64,000 nt of DNA from a filamentous cyanobacterium ESFC-1 (GTDB lineage: Bacteria > Cyanobacteriota > Cyanobacteriia > Cyanobacteriales > Spirulinaceae): positions 4,825,186 to 4,889,185 of the forward strand of contig KB904821.1 of the NCBI GenBank assembly GCA_000380225.1, in the 5' to 3' direction. Below the pieces are notes generated by a model. It was not told the origin of the DNA and did no database searches. It worked only from the letters and a program-made list of their open reading frames with translations. Positions within the stretch are counted from its first letter, which is position 1. Each line of letters starts with the position of its first letter. The position numbers and the translations under genes are program-made. Positions 54,149 to 63,340 of the stretch are shown here, piece after piece.

Positions 54149-57100
54149 TTATTCTGGGGAATCGGGGGCAGTTAAGCGCATGATGACATCAAAACGAAAT
54201 TGAGCCAGTAAGCCTTCGAGGGTTTGTTTCAGATTTTGATGTTGGGTGGGAATTTCTGTAAAAAGGGCTTGGCATTGTTCGTCATCAAGGCGACGCGCTG
54301 CTTGGTTGAGCCGTTCGATCCAAGCGGGCGGCATTACGGTTAAGGCTTCAGGAGTCAGACCCGAAACAGGCACAGAAGATGCAGTAGCACTTTTAGAACT
54401 ACTTTCATAAATGTAACTGATTCCCAAGTGTTGTGCGAGTTGCTCGAATATGACTTCGAGGCGAAAAGGTTTGCTGAGAAAGTCATCAAAGCCGTAAGCG
54501 AGGAGTTTTTGATGTTCTTGTTCTTGGAGGCTGGCGCTAATGGCGATGATTTGGGTGGGAGGGCGGTGTTTTGAAGTATTTTGCTCTTGGTTACGAATCG
54601 ATTGGGTTGCTTGATAACCGTCAAGCTCGTTCATTTGTAAGTCCATGCAAATCAAGTGAGGATGCCAGGTTTGCCACACTTCTAGGGCTTCAAAGCCGTT
54701 ACGCGCTTCGCGAACAACAAATCCCACTTGTTGCAAACATCGCAATAAAAATTGACGATTGGAGGCGGAGTCGTCGGCGACCAAGATGCGATATGGGGTG
54801 CGAGGAGCAGCAATACTGATGATTTTACCGCGATCGCCCCGCCTCGCGATCGCGCTTTCTTGGGTGGGAACCACAGGCAAAAAACAGTAAAAAGTCGTAC
54901 CGCGATTAACAACGGATGTGGCTTGCAGTCCGCCCCCCATCAACCGCGCAAATTGCCGACTGAGGCTGAGTCCCAAGCCCGTTCCGCTTTGTTTTTGCCG
55001 ACCGAGTTCGGTTTGCTCAAAGGGTGAAAATAAAATGGCAAGGTCGGCGGCGTTAATGCCAGGCCCGGTATCAGTTACCCTAAAGTCAAGGACGGTTGGG
55101 TTGTTATCTTGGGCTTGCACTCCGGCAATGAGTTCGACCGATCCGACTTCAGTAAATTTGATGGCATTGCCCAAAAGGTTAATCAGGATTTGGCGCAGTT
55201 TTTGGGCATCAACGAGGACGTAGCGGGGCAGTTGGGGCGATCGCGTCGCTTTCAAGGTTAATTGTTTCGCGGCGGCTTTGAGTTGAAACAAATCGACAAC
55301 CGCATCGAGTAAATGATGCAAATCAACCGGAGTCGGATTTACCGTCATTTTCCCGGTTTCGATTTTGGCCATATCCAAAACATCATCAATCAAAGAAAGT
55401 AAATGTTCGCCACTGCGGTTGATAATGCCGAGATATTCGGCGTGGACGAGGTTTTGCTGAGGTGAAATTTCGTTTTGCAGCAGTTGACTAAAGCCCAGAA
55501 TCGCGTTGAGAGGGGTGCGGAGTTCGTGACTCATGCGGTTGAGAAATTGGCTTTTGGCTTGGTTGGCTGCGTCGGCGGCTTCTTTGGCTTTTTGCAGTTC
55601 TTGTTCGACTTGTTTTTGGGCGGTGATGTCTAAATCAGTACCAATCAGCCTCACGACTTGCTGATTTTCAGCGCGAAAAGCTTGGCCGCGGGCCAAAATC
55701 CAGCGAATCGAGCCATCTTTGTGAAACATACGATGTTCGCAGATCAAAGCCGGAATTTTGCCCTCAACATGGGCAATAGCGAGATCGAAGACGTTTTGGC
55801 GGTCTTCCGGGTGTATATATTGTGACCAAACTTCGAGATCGTTGGGGATTTCTGCGTCGCTGTAGCCTAAGATGGCTTTGATATTGGGGTCGATGTAAAA
55901 TTCGTCGCCCTCTAGTTTCCACTCCCAAACCCCGGATTTAGCCGCTTGGGTGGCGAGTTCGTAGCGTTTTTGGCTTTTTTGCAATTCTTGTTCGATGCGT
56001 TTGCGCTCGGTAATATCGCGCCCCACGGCTTGATATTCGATGGGGTTTCCGGCAGCATCAAAGATGGCGCGATTGATCCATTGATACCAACGGGGGCGAT
56101 TGTTAATCGTAATCGCCTGTTCGTTACTGCATAAGGGGTTTTCGGGGGTGAGTTGGCGCAGATTTTCAATCAGGATTTGGCGATCGCGTCCGCTCAAAAA
56201 CGGGAAAAAGCTACGACCCAGTAGATTTTCTGGGGATTGTTGCAAAGAACGGCAATAAATGGCGTTCACAAAGGTTAAAGTACCATCAGCGCGAAAGCGA
56301 CAAATCAGTTCGGTTTGGTCTTCGACAATAGCCCGATAGCGAGATTCGCTGGTTTGCAGTTGCTCGGTGCGGTCGATCACTTGGGCTTCGAGTTGCTGTT
56401 TGGCTTGTTCGAGGTTGCGGTAGAGTTGGGCATTTTCGAGGGAAATCGCAGCTTGGGACATCAGCAGTTGTAGCACTTCGAGGCGATCGCGACTAAATGC
56501 CCCAGCCATCAAGCGATTTTCGAGATACAAAATCCCCACCAAACGACCGCGATCGATAATCGGCGTACAGAAAATAGATGGGGGTTGGAAGGTTTGCCAG
56601 TAAACATCTTGGGCAAAATTATCGGCAATCTCTCCGTCTTGCAGCACTAAGGTTTCTTGACAGCGAGCAACGTAGTGAATAATGGTTTTGGGCAGTTCTA
56701 AGTTGCTGAGGGTAGCGAGGGACAACCAGCAGGGAACGGAATTCTCGCGATCGCTACGACTGCGGGCGGCGGCGATTAAGTCATCGTCTTGACAGATAAT
56801 CAGATACCCGATTTGCGCCCCGGCATTTTCTACGGCAATTTCGAGCAGTTTGACCAAGAGTTTGTCGAGGACGATTTCGCTCGATAGGGCTTGGGAGGCT
56901 TTGAGAACGGTATTTAAGTCTAGGTTTTGCTGATTTTGCTGCTTTTGGGGCTTGGGGGTGGTTTTTTCTAAATCTTGGATAAAAAAGCGGTTAAATTGCT
57001 GTTCTAGGTCTCTAACTTTATTCACCGCCCCCCAGCGTTGGTAATAATACTGGCTTTCTTGAAAATAGGCTTTGGCAATAATCATTTTGCCAATTTCGCG

Positions 57101-60100
57101 ATAAAAACGGGCGGTGAGTTCGCAGATCAAGGCGCTTTCGTGGAGATACTGGTTATTTTTGCTTTCGGTGAGGGCGCGATCGTAAGCTTCGGCGGCTTCG
57201 TGGGGTTCTCCTAACACTCGATGAGATTCCGCCACAATTAAATCCAGTTTGTGTTGATAGTTCATGGGGGCGTGAGTTGCCCAATGTTGGAGTTTTTGGC
57301 GGCTTTGAGCAATCCGGGCCATCAGGTTGGCTTGTTCTGGGGGGGAAGCTTGGGGATATTTTCGCAACCGAACCAGGGCATCATACCAATAGTAAACGGC
57401 CACTAATGCCGATCCGGTCATGGCTTCGAGATACGTCGCAGCAATCTCGCTACTTTCGAGGGCGGCTTCGGTGCGGTCAAACCAATAGTTATAAATTAAC
57501 TGGTTGAGATGGAAGAAAAACAACCCGGTTTGAACGTTGGCAGCTTCGAGGGCGGCAAGGTGACTGGGGGTGTAAATCTCTCCGTGGATTAAATCAGTGG
57601 GGTCTGCGATATCTTCGCTGGTGAGGTTGAGAACCACTTGGGCGCATAAATCCAGCCAATTTTGAGCAAAGGTTTGATTGATTTTGCAGAGTTCTTCTTT
57701 AAAATAATCGATTTTCTCGCGGACGCGATCGAGGGGTTCTCCTACACAGAGTAGATAAGCGCAGTGGTACATGGCGGCATAACCCGCAAATTCAAAGTCG
57801 CCGTTTTCTACGCCAATGTGATAGCAGTCTTTTAATGCCGGGAGGCTTTGACGCAGATGCACTTTCCAAACATCGATTTGGTTTTTGATGGCAAAGAGGG
57901 TTCGGGCTAAAATGGCTTGCGCGTTGAGTTTTTGGGCGAGTTCGAGGGCAAATTGACCGATTTCATAGCCCCGATCGATTTCCCCCGTCACGCCACATAA
58001 AATCAAGCCATAAGCAGCATAGGCAAAGGGCGATAGGGGTGCGTTGCCATAAGCAATAGAGAGATTCACCATTTTGAGGACGGTGAAGGGAAATAACTCC
58101 GGTTGTGCCAAATAAGCCGCCGCGCAGATATTCGCTAATAATTCTAAGATGACTAAATGCTGGGTATCCGGTTGTCGGGGTCGTTCGAGTAGTTCGCGGT
58201 AGGATTGCGCTTGGATGTGTCGGGCAGTTTGGGCTAGGGCGGTTTCGAGGGCTTCTGGGGTGATGGGATGGGGAAAGGTGACTCCTAGGTTTTCGAGGGC
58301 AGCTAGGGCGATCGCGATCGCGTCTTGTAAATGACTTTGCGCGATCGCAGCACGAATCTGAATCTGCACCGCAGCGAGACGGTCTAATTCTGTCTCTGCG
58401 TATTGGAAAATCGGCTGCAAGCCTTTTGTAACTTCCTCGAAGTGACCCGATAGGGTGGCGGCTTCGCTGACGGCGAGATGGCTATTTAGGGCAAGGGGGT
58501 AACGATCTGGCCAATCGGCAGGAGTCAGTAGATTGCAGGCTTGACGGTAGTAAATCAAGGCGGATTCATAAGCGGCTTGGGCTTGGGCTTGTTGTCCGGC
58601 TTGATAGTTGCATTGCAAAATGACCAGTCTTTCGGCTTCGCTTGCGTTCCCGGCTAAACTGCAATTAAGGTGATAAACAATTTCAAACAGGCGATTGGGG
58701 TAATGTTGTTGTAATATCCGGCCTAACTGTCGATGTAATCGGGGTTTTTCGGCATCGGTCATCAGACAGTAGGCGGCTTGTTGGATGCGATCGTGGCTAA
58801 ATTGGTAGTCAGAGGCAGTTTGGCTTTCTAGACGGGGAATAATCAGGTGAGCGCGACCTAAATCGGCAAAATCGGCTTCTAAGGTTTGGGGAGGTTGATT
58901 CATAGCCAAGGCTACTAAATCTAAAGAGAAGGTCGTTCCCAAGGAAGCCGCAATTTTGAGGATGGTTTGGGCTTGAGAACTGAGGTTTTCGAGATTACTG
59001 AGGGTCAACTGTAAGACATTGTGGGCAATTTGGCTGGTTTTAATGGCTTCTAAATCCCATTGCCATTGATTTTGCCCGGATTGACGGGTTTCAAAAACTA
59101 AATCCCCTCGATCGTAGAGCGATCGCAAAAACTCTTTGACAAAAAAGGGATTTCCTTGGGTTTTATGATAAACAGCCGCAGCCAGTTCCGCCGCCGCCCC
59201 CGTCGCACAATCTAGGGTATCCTGAATTAACTGGCATAATGTCACTCTATTTAAGGTTTTTAAGGAAATATGAGTCGTGGCAGCATTCTGGTTTAAGGCT
59301 TTTAAGACTTGATACTCAGAACAATCCTCGTTCATTTCGTTGTCTCGATAAGCCCCAATGATTAACAAGCTGGTATTTTGGTTTTGGTGGGTTAAGGTGG
59401 CGATTAATTGCAAGGTGGGGACATCAGCCCATTGGAGATCGTCTAAGAAGAAAATTAGGGGATGTTCGGGTTGAGCAAATACTTCGATAAAATTTTGAAA
59501 CACCCAAACCAGACGGTTTTGTGCTTCTGCGGGGGGTAAATCAATCGCGGCGGGTTGCGTCCCCAAAATGAGTTCGAGTTTCGGGACTAATTCGATTAAA
59601 ACAGCAGTATTCGGCTTTAAAACGTCTAACAGTTTTTGTCGCCATTGTTGCAGATTTGTTTCACTTTCTGCTAGTAATTTATCAACTAAGTGATTAAGAG
59701 CTTGGCGTAAGGCGGAATAGGGAATTTTTTGTTTATATTGCTCGAATTTTCCCGTCGCTCTATAAATCTTAGAATTAGTAATCGAGGACAGAAAGCTGTT
59801 AACCAGTTGGGTTTTACCTACACCCGAATAGCCTGAAATCAAAATAAGTTGGCAACTTCCCGATGTTACTTTAGTAAAGGCAGTTTGTAGGGTTTCAAGT
59901 TCTTTTTCGCGCTCGTAAAGTTGCTGAGAAAATTCCACGCGATCGCGCCGGATTTCTTGTTCTAACGAAAAGTCACTAATTTTGCCTTGGGTTTGCAGTT
60001 GTTGATAACATCGTTCTAAATCTGTCTGCAAACTGACGGCTTTTTGATAGCGATCTTCAGGATTTTTAGCCATCAGTTTCAAAACGATTTTGCTTAAAAC

Positions 60101-60820
60101 CCAGGGAATACTCGGATCAATTGCTTGTAAAGAAACAGGCTGTTTGGCTAAATGGCAATGAACCCACTCCATCGCATCTTTTGCGGTGAAGGGGAGTCGA
60201 TTGGTAAATAATTGATAAAGGGTGACACCAAGGGCATAAAAGTCCGTTCGATCGTCAATTTCGCGGTTAATGCGTTGGGTTTGTTCGGGAGAAATATAAG
60301 CTAAATTGCCTTCAAGATAGGGGGGTGATGTTAGTCTAGGTTGCTTATTTATACCTTTTTGCCAACGGGCAATTTCAAAATCAATAATTTTTAATTGTTG
60401 CGTTTCAGGGGCATAAATAATATTTTTGGGACTAACATTTTGGTGAATTAAACCAACTTTGTGAACTTGAGCCAAGCTTTGGGCTATACCCATCGCGATC
60501 GCGACTTTCTCTAATAGCGAAAACTCTCGTTCCTGTAACCACTGTTCTAAACTTTTGCCCCCAATATCTTCTAAAACTAAAACAACCGTATTTTGATAAA
60601 AATGTAGATCGTAAGCTTCAATAATCCCCGTTTGATGGAGAGACGAGAGTAAATTATATTCCTTTTCATAAGAATTAATTTCAACCGGAGTCGGGTAGTC
60701 CCGATTTAACCCCTTCAGAATCACCTTAACGCGATCGCTCTCTCTTTCCCCGCGATAAACCACGGTGCGATCGTTACTATAAATACAGTCAAAAATCCGA
60801 TATCCCGGAATCGCTATCAT
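54149..60820 (-). CDS. Giant Ser/Thr kinase-like/hybrid histidine kinase
   Basis: A 2223-residue signalling protein of the HstK type. Domains in order: Ser/Thr kinase-like (8-270), AAA/STAND ATPase with ISGYSGVGKTQLVNSF (about 300-600), helical TPR-like region (600-1320), GAF (about 1340-1490), two PAS (about 1510-1750), HisKA with RMSHELRTPLNAILGFSQLL (His near 1763), HATPase (LINLLGNAIKFTEVG, VTDTGPGI, GTGLGLSLS) and REC (RILVADDSASNRQFL, Asp near 2060). In the N-terminal kinase the catalytic loop is His126-Gln-Asn128 instead of HRD, and DFG reads DFE. Lys36 and Asn133 are kept. So it is probably a pseudokinase head on an active histidine kinase. Confidence 0.93.
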   Translation of the reverse strand: MIAIPGYRIFDCIYSNDRTVVYRGERESDRVKVILKGLNRDYPTPVEINSYEKEYNLLSSLHQTGIIEAYDLHFYQNTVVLVLEDIGGKSLEQWLQEREFSLLEKVAIAMGIAQSLAQVHKVGLIHQNVSPKNIIYAPETQQLKIIDFEIARWQKGINKQPRLTSPPYLEGNLAYISPEQTQRINREIDDRTDFYALGVTLYQLFTNRLPFTAKDAMEWVHCHLAKQPVSLQAIDPSIPWVLSKIVLKLMAKNPEDRYQKAVSLQTDLERCYQQLQTQGKISDFSLEQEIRRDRVEFSQQLYEREKELETLQTAFTKVTSGSCQLILISGYSGVGKTQLVNSFLSSITNSKIYRATGKFEQYKQKIPYSALRQALNHLVDKLLAESETNLQQWRQKLLDVLKPNTAVLIELVPKLELILGTQPAAIDLPPAEAQNRLVWVFQNFIEVFAQPEHPLIFFLDDLQWADVPTLQLIATLTHQNQNTSLLIIGAYRDNEMNEDCSEYQVLKALNQNAATTHISLKTLNRVTLCQLIQDTLDCATGAAAELAAAVYHKTQGNPFFVKEFLRSLYDRGDLVFETRQSGQNQWQWDLEAIKTSQIAHNVLQLTLSNLENLSSQAQTILKIAASLGTTFSLDLVALAMNQPPQTLEADFADLGRAHLIIPRLESQTASDYQFSHDRIQQAAYCLMTDAEKPRLHRQLGRILQQHYPNRLFEIVYHLNCSLAGNASEAERLVILQCNYQAGQQAQAQAAYESALIYYRQACNLLTPADWPDRYPLALNSHLAVSEAATLSGHFEEVTKGLQPIFQYAETELDRLAAVQIQIRAAIAQSHLQDAIAIALAALENLGVTFPHPITPEALETALAQTARHIQAQSYRELLERPRQPDTQHLVILELLANICAAAYLAQPELFPFTVLKMVNLSIAYGNAPLSPFAYAAYGLILCGVTGEIDRGYEIGQFALELAQKLNAQAILARTLFAIKNQIDVWKVHLRQSLPALKDCYHIGVENGDFEFAGYAAMYHCAYLLCVGEPLDRVREKIDYFKEELCKINQTFAQNWLDLCAQVVLNLTSEDIADPTDLIHGEIYTPSHLAALEAANVQTGLFFFHLNQLIYNYWFDRTEAALESSEIAATYLEAMTGSALVAVYYWYDALVRLRKYPQASPPEQANLMARIAQSRQKLQHWATHAPMNYQHKLDLIVAESHRVLGEPHEAAEAYDRALTESKNNQYLHESALICELTARFYREIGKMIIAKAYFQESQYYYQRWGAVNKVRDLEQQFNRFFIQDLEKTTPKPQKQQNQQNLDLNTVLKASQALSSEIVLDKLLVKLLEIAVENAGAQIGYLIICQDDDLIAAARSRSDRENSVPCWLSLATLSNLELPKTIIHYVARCQETLVLQDGEIADNFAQDVYWQTFQPPSIFCTPIIDRGRLVGILYLENRLMAGAFSRDRLEVLQLLMSQAAISLENAQLYRNLEQAKQQLEAQVIDRTEQLQTSESRYRAIVEDQTELICRFRADGTLTFVNAIYCRSLQQSPENLLGRSFFPFLSGRDRQILIENLRQLTPENPLCSNEQAITINNRPRWYQWINRAIFDAAGNPIEYQAVGRDITERKRIEQELQKSQKRYELATQAAKSGVWEWKLEGDEFYIDPNIKAILGYSDAEIPNDLEVWSQYIHPEDRQNVFDLAIAHVEGKIPALICEHRMFHKDGSIRWILARGQAFRAENQQVVRLIGTDLDITAQKQVEQELQKAKEAADAANQAKSQFLNRMSHELRTPLNAILGFSQLLQNEISPQQNLVHAEYLGIINRSGEHLLSLIDDVLDMAKIETGKMTVNPTPVDLHHLLDAVVDLFQLKAAAKQLTLKATRSPQLPRYVLVDAQKLRQILINLLGNAIKFTEVGSVELIAGVQAQDNNPTVLDFRVTDTGPGINAADLAILFSPFEQTELGRQKQSGTGLGLSLSRQFARLMGGGLQATSVVNRGTTFYCFLPVVPTQESAIARRGDRGKIISIAAPRTPYRILVADDSASNRQFLLRCLQQVGFVVREARNGFEALEVWQTWHPHLICMDLQMNELDGYQATQSIRNQEQNTSKHRPPTQIIAISASLQEQEHQKLLAYGFDDFLSKPFRLEVIFEQLAQHLGISYIYESSSKSATASSVPVSGLTPEALTVMPPAWIERLNQAARRLDDEQCQALFTEIPTQHQNLKQTLEGLLAQFRFDVIMRLTAPDSPE

Positions 60821-61022
60821 GAGCTATCGTCCTGTCAACCAATCCCCTCAAGTTTACGTTATCATTCTCCTTGATTGATGGGACGCGATCGCTACATTTA
60901 TTATCAATGAGTTACATCCCCCACTCCTCTCGAACTTACCCTCAGCCCAAGGTGCTGACATTGTTTCTGAAATAAAATTCGGGTGTCCTGGGTAGGTACA
61001 AATAACAAATAACAAATGACGC

Positions 61023-61050
61023 GAAAGCCCCATCCGTTGAGGATGGGGAT
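61023..61050. terminator. CCCCATCC hairpin (terminator or IS-end relic)
   Basis: GCCCCATCC-GTTGA-GGATGGGG, 7 bp behind the stop of the DUF1517 gene on the minus strand. The layout also resembles right ends of TnpB elements, so it may be a relic that now works as a terminator. Confidence 0.55.
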
Positions 61051-61054
61051 AATC

Positions 61055-62143
61055 TTACAACTGCATCATCTCGGTATATTCCGTCAGCATTTCGTCATAG
61101 GTTAACGCCTCTGGTTTTTGTTGCGGAGTCCACAAAAGATAGAACGTCATCAAATAATCTGAACGCAAAGATGCCATCGTTTCTAAAGCCGTTTTTACCT
61201 CATCGTGGGAACGTACCGTGTCAAATAACGGCTGATCGTCTGCACTTCCTAACAGCAGCGTCACAACGATATGTAAACCAGAGTTATCTTCATCCGGTTT
61301 CGCGATCGCCCTGGTTTGCAAGTCTCCCCCGACATTAACCAGAGTTTCTTGACTAAATTTACTACGTTCTTGGAACTGTAGCTTATTAAATTTAGTTTCT
61401 GCGTCGGCAATATTGCAAGCTTCCGAACTTGAAGCCCCATGAGTCCAGTATTCCTCATGACGCAGCAGGGTTAATGCCGATTCTTGCAGCAGTTGAACCA
61501 AGCCCTCGTCGCTGTCGGTGTCTGCGTTGCGACTAATTTGAGAGAGTTCCGTTTGCAAGTTGTCCGCCGGGGCAATGAGGGCGACTTGTAGCTTGGATAT
61601 GGTCACAATATCATTATCTCGTTCTCGCGCCGCCGCCGCCACAGCCCCACTGCCTTCCCCTGACATTTTCATGAATTTATAGACGAACGCAAATATCGCC
61701 AGACCGAGTAAACCAAAGATAAATAAACCCACTGCTAAATTTATCCAGGGATTGCCCCCAGAACTACTCGTACCGTAGCTAGAACCGCGATTGTCGGGAA
61801 CAACAATCACCGAATTGCCACCAGAGTTGTTGCGACGACGATAACTGTCGTTGTTGGATGGGCTGGTATTGCGAGAGGGGCTGGTATTGCGAGAGGGGCT
61901 GGTGTTGCGAGAGGGGCTGGTATTGCGAGAAGGGCTGGTATTGCGAGAACCACTCGGAGGAGACGAACGTTTTTTGAACGAACCCCCTCCACTGCGGCCA
62001 CCACTTTTTCTCGCGTGGGCTTCGCTATCAAGGGTTAACCATTGGCCCTGTTGCGGGGTGAATTGTTTCACCTCAACGGTGTTAATTGCTGCGAAAGATA
62101 ATGCAGTTGCAAGTAAAAGATGATATTTGATTTTGGGTAACAT
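61055..62143 (-). CDS. DUF1517 membrane protein with RNTSPS repeats
   Basis: 362 residues: an N-terminal hydrophobic helix or signal (YHLLLATALSFAAINTVEV), a low-complexity basic linker with five RNTSPS hexapeptides from 18-bp tandem repeats (near residues 68-95), then a membrane helix (PWINLAVGLFIFGLLGLAIF) and a soluble DUF1517 domain of about 185 residues (VTISKLQVALIAPADNLQTE, LLRHEEYWTHGASSSE). DUF1517 is widespread in cyanobacteria and plastids with unknown function; the topology suggests a thylakoid or plasma membrane anchor. The repeat number may vary between strains. Confidence 0.85.
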   Translation of the reverse strand: MLPKIKYHLLLATALSFAAINTVEVKQFTPQQGQWLTLDSEAHARKSGGRSGGGSFKKRSSPPSGSRNTSPSRNTSPSRNTSPSRNTSPSRNTSPSNNDSYRRRNNSGGNSVIVVPDNRGSSYGTSSSGGNPWINLAVGLFIFGLLGLAIFAFVYKFMKMSGEGSGAVAAAARERDNDIVTISKLQVALIAPADNLQTELSQISRNADTDSDEGLVQLLQESALTLLRHEEYWTHGASSSEACNIADAETKFNKLQFQERSKFSQETLVNVGGDLQTRAIAKPDEDNSGLHIVVTLLLGSADDQPLFDTVRSHDEVKTALETMASLRSDYLMTFYLLWTPQQKPEALTYDEMLTEYTEMMQL

Positions 62144-62307
62144 AACTTTAAATTTGGGGTTGAAGTTTCAGGGGGTTTAGTGTTGAACCCATCCTGTACA
62201 GTTCCCCGATTATCGTTTTTTCTACCCTAACCTTTGAGTCAAACTCTGTCGAATCATATTCTGAGTTCAAAACCCTAGTTTTTGGCAAAAATTGGCAGTT
62301 TTCACGC

Positions 62308-62395
62308 CAGTAGGGTGGGTTAGGCGGCTAAAACTCATGCTATGACTGCAATCTAGCTCTCCGCCGTAACCCACCGTTTAAGATGTGTCGCAGCA
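62308..62395 (-). mobile_element. MITE-like element type A, copy 5 (partial)
   Basis: AGTAGGGTGGGTTAGGCGGC, then CCGCCGTAACCCACCGTTTA and AGATGTGTCGCAGC. The outer end is lost at the left. It lies in the 453-bp spacer between the DUF1517 gene and the next gene. Confidence 0.7.
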
Positions 62396-62470
62396 CAACT
62401 CTTCCCCCTCTCAATTCGGCAGAGATTGGACGGGGAAACCCTGCCCCTACGCGAAAAATTTTGTCAGGCA

Positions 62471-62600
62471 GTAGTGGCGCGACACACCTTAAATTGTGCG
62501 ATCGCCAAAACCTAAAATGCCTACATTTCGGTGCGTTACGCTTCGCGCTTCGTCACCCTATCCAAAGCCTCATTTTAGCTGTGTCGCGGCACGACACTAC
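62471..62600 (+). mobile_element. MITE-like element type B, copy 2
   Basis: 130 bp bounded by GTAGTGGCGCGACACA and, inverted, GTAGTGTCGTGCC-GCGACACA. The core contains TTTCGGTGCGTTACGC, shared (inverted) with 45341-45470. Its right edge supplies the TAG stop codon of the neighbouring coiled-coil gene. Confidence 0.8.
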
Positions 62601-63099
62601 TCTAAATAGTCCGTTTCCTCGTCACTTCCTTCTAGAATCAAAGTGTCCGAAATCGGATCGCTCGGCAAAGAATCATCCAGGATGGGGGAATCGTGGTCGG
62701 GAATAATCTCAAACGTCTCATCGTGAGGATTACTCGGACGATCTACCACCAAAAACCGTTGGGAATTAGTCTCGACTAATCCTACCGTTTGTTGAGCCGC
62801 GATCGCCTCTAGAATCTGCATACTTTGGGGCGACTCATCCACAAATTCTTCAGTAGACTGAAGATCGACAACCGCCTGAGCAAGGGCCGCCACTTGCTTG
62901 CTCAGGCGATCGACTTTCCCTCTAATGCCTCGAAACGCTCGCTGGTGATGTTTTCCTCTTGTAACGTCAAAAACTCCCGTAAAATCTCATTGAGGGCAAG
63001 GGAATCTTTGGTAATCCCCTGACGGCGTTTCCAGACTTCAAACTTGGCGTATAACTCCGGTAAAATATAGCCCTGAACCTTTGGACGTTGGGTTCCCAT
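62597..63099 (-). CDS. Ribbon-helix-helix/coiled-coil protein across a -1 frameshift
   Basis: The zero frame (62902-63099, 65 residues from MGTQRPKVQG; a TTG start lies at 63129) reads GYILPELYAKFEVWKRRQGI and ALNEILREFLTLQEEN, a CopG/RHH-like DNA-binding fold, then RFEALEGKSIA and a stop. Shifted by -1 at GGGAAAG, the same text goes on as EGK-VDRLSKQVAALAQAVVDL, a smooth coiled-coil heptad run, then an acidic tail to 62597. Together about 167 residues. Either a programmed frameshift or a broken gene. Its stop codon lies inside the MITE at 62471-62600, so the natural tail may be longer elsewhere. A GTG at 62893 is an unlikely separate start. Confidence 0.65.
62873..62920 (-). promoter_or_regulatory. 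Candidate -1 programmed frameshift signal
   Basis: Slippery heptamer G-GGA-AAG (62920-62914) in the correct X-XXY-YYZ phase, a 5-nt spacer, then a perfect 12-bp stem CGCCTGAGCAAG/CTTGCTCAGGCG with a 12-nt loop (62908-62873). The zero-frame TGA lies inside the stem. Confidence 0.5.
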
Positions 63100-63340
63100 A
63101 AGCACAAACTCTGAGTAATTCACTTTCAAATTACTGCTCTTGAGGGTCTCAGTCTGGAAATTTCCCTAAAAAGCGATCGCGAGTTAGAGCAACCGCCTGA
63201 GCAGTTAGGACAATAAATCTCTGCCTAAAAAATAAGCCCCTCTCCCGTGGGAAAGGGGTTGGGGTGAGGGCTAACAGCAAAAACGCCCTAACTATTGGTG
63301 TTTACTGCTACGATCGACCCAGAAATCTCACCCCAGACAA

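Noticed and set aside
62597-62893. Separate 98-residue gene starting with GTG at 62893
   Set aside because: The start lies in the loop of the hairpin without a ribosome-binding site, and the upstream codons in the same frame (VDRLSKQ) continue the coiled coil from the RHH gene, so it is the shifted part of one gene.
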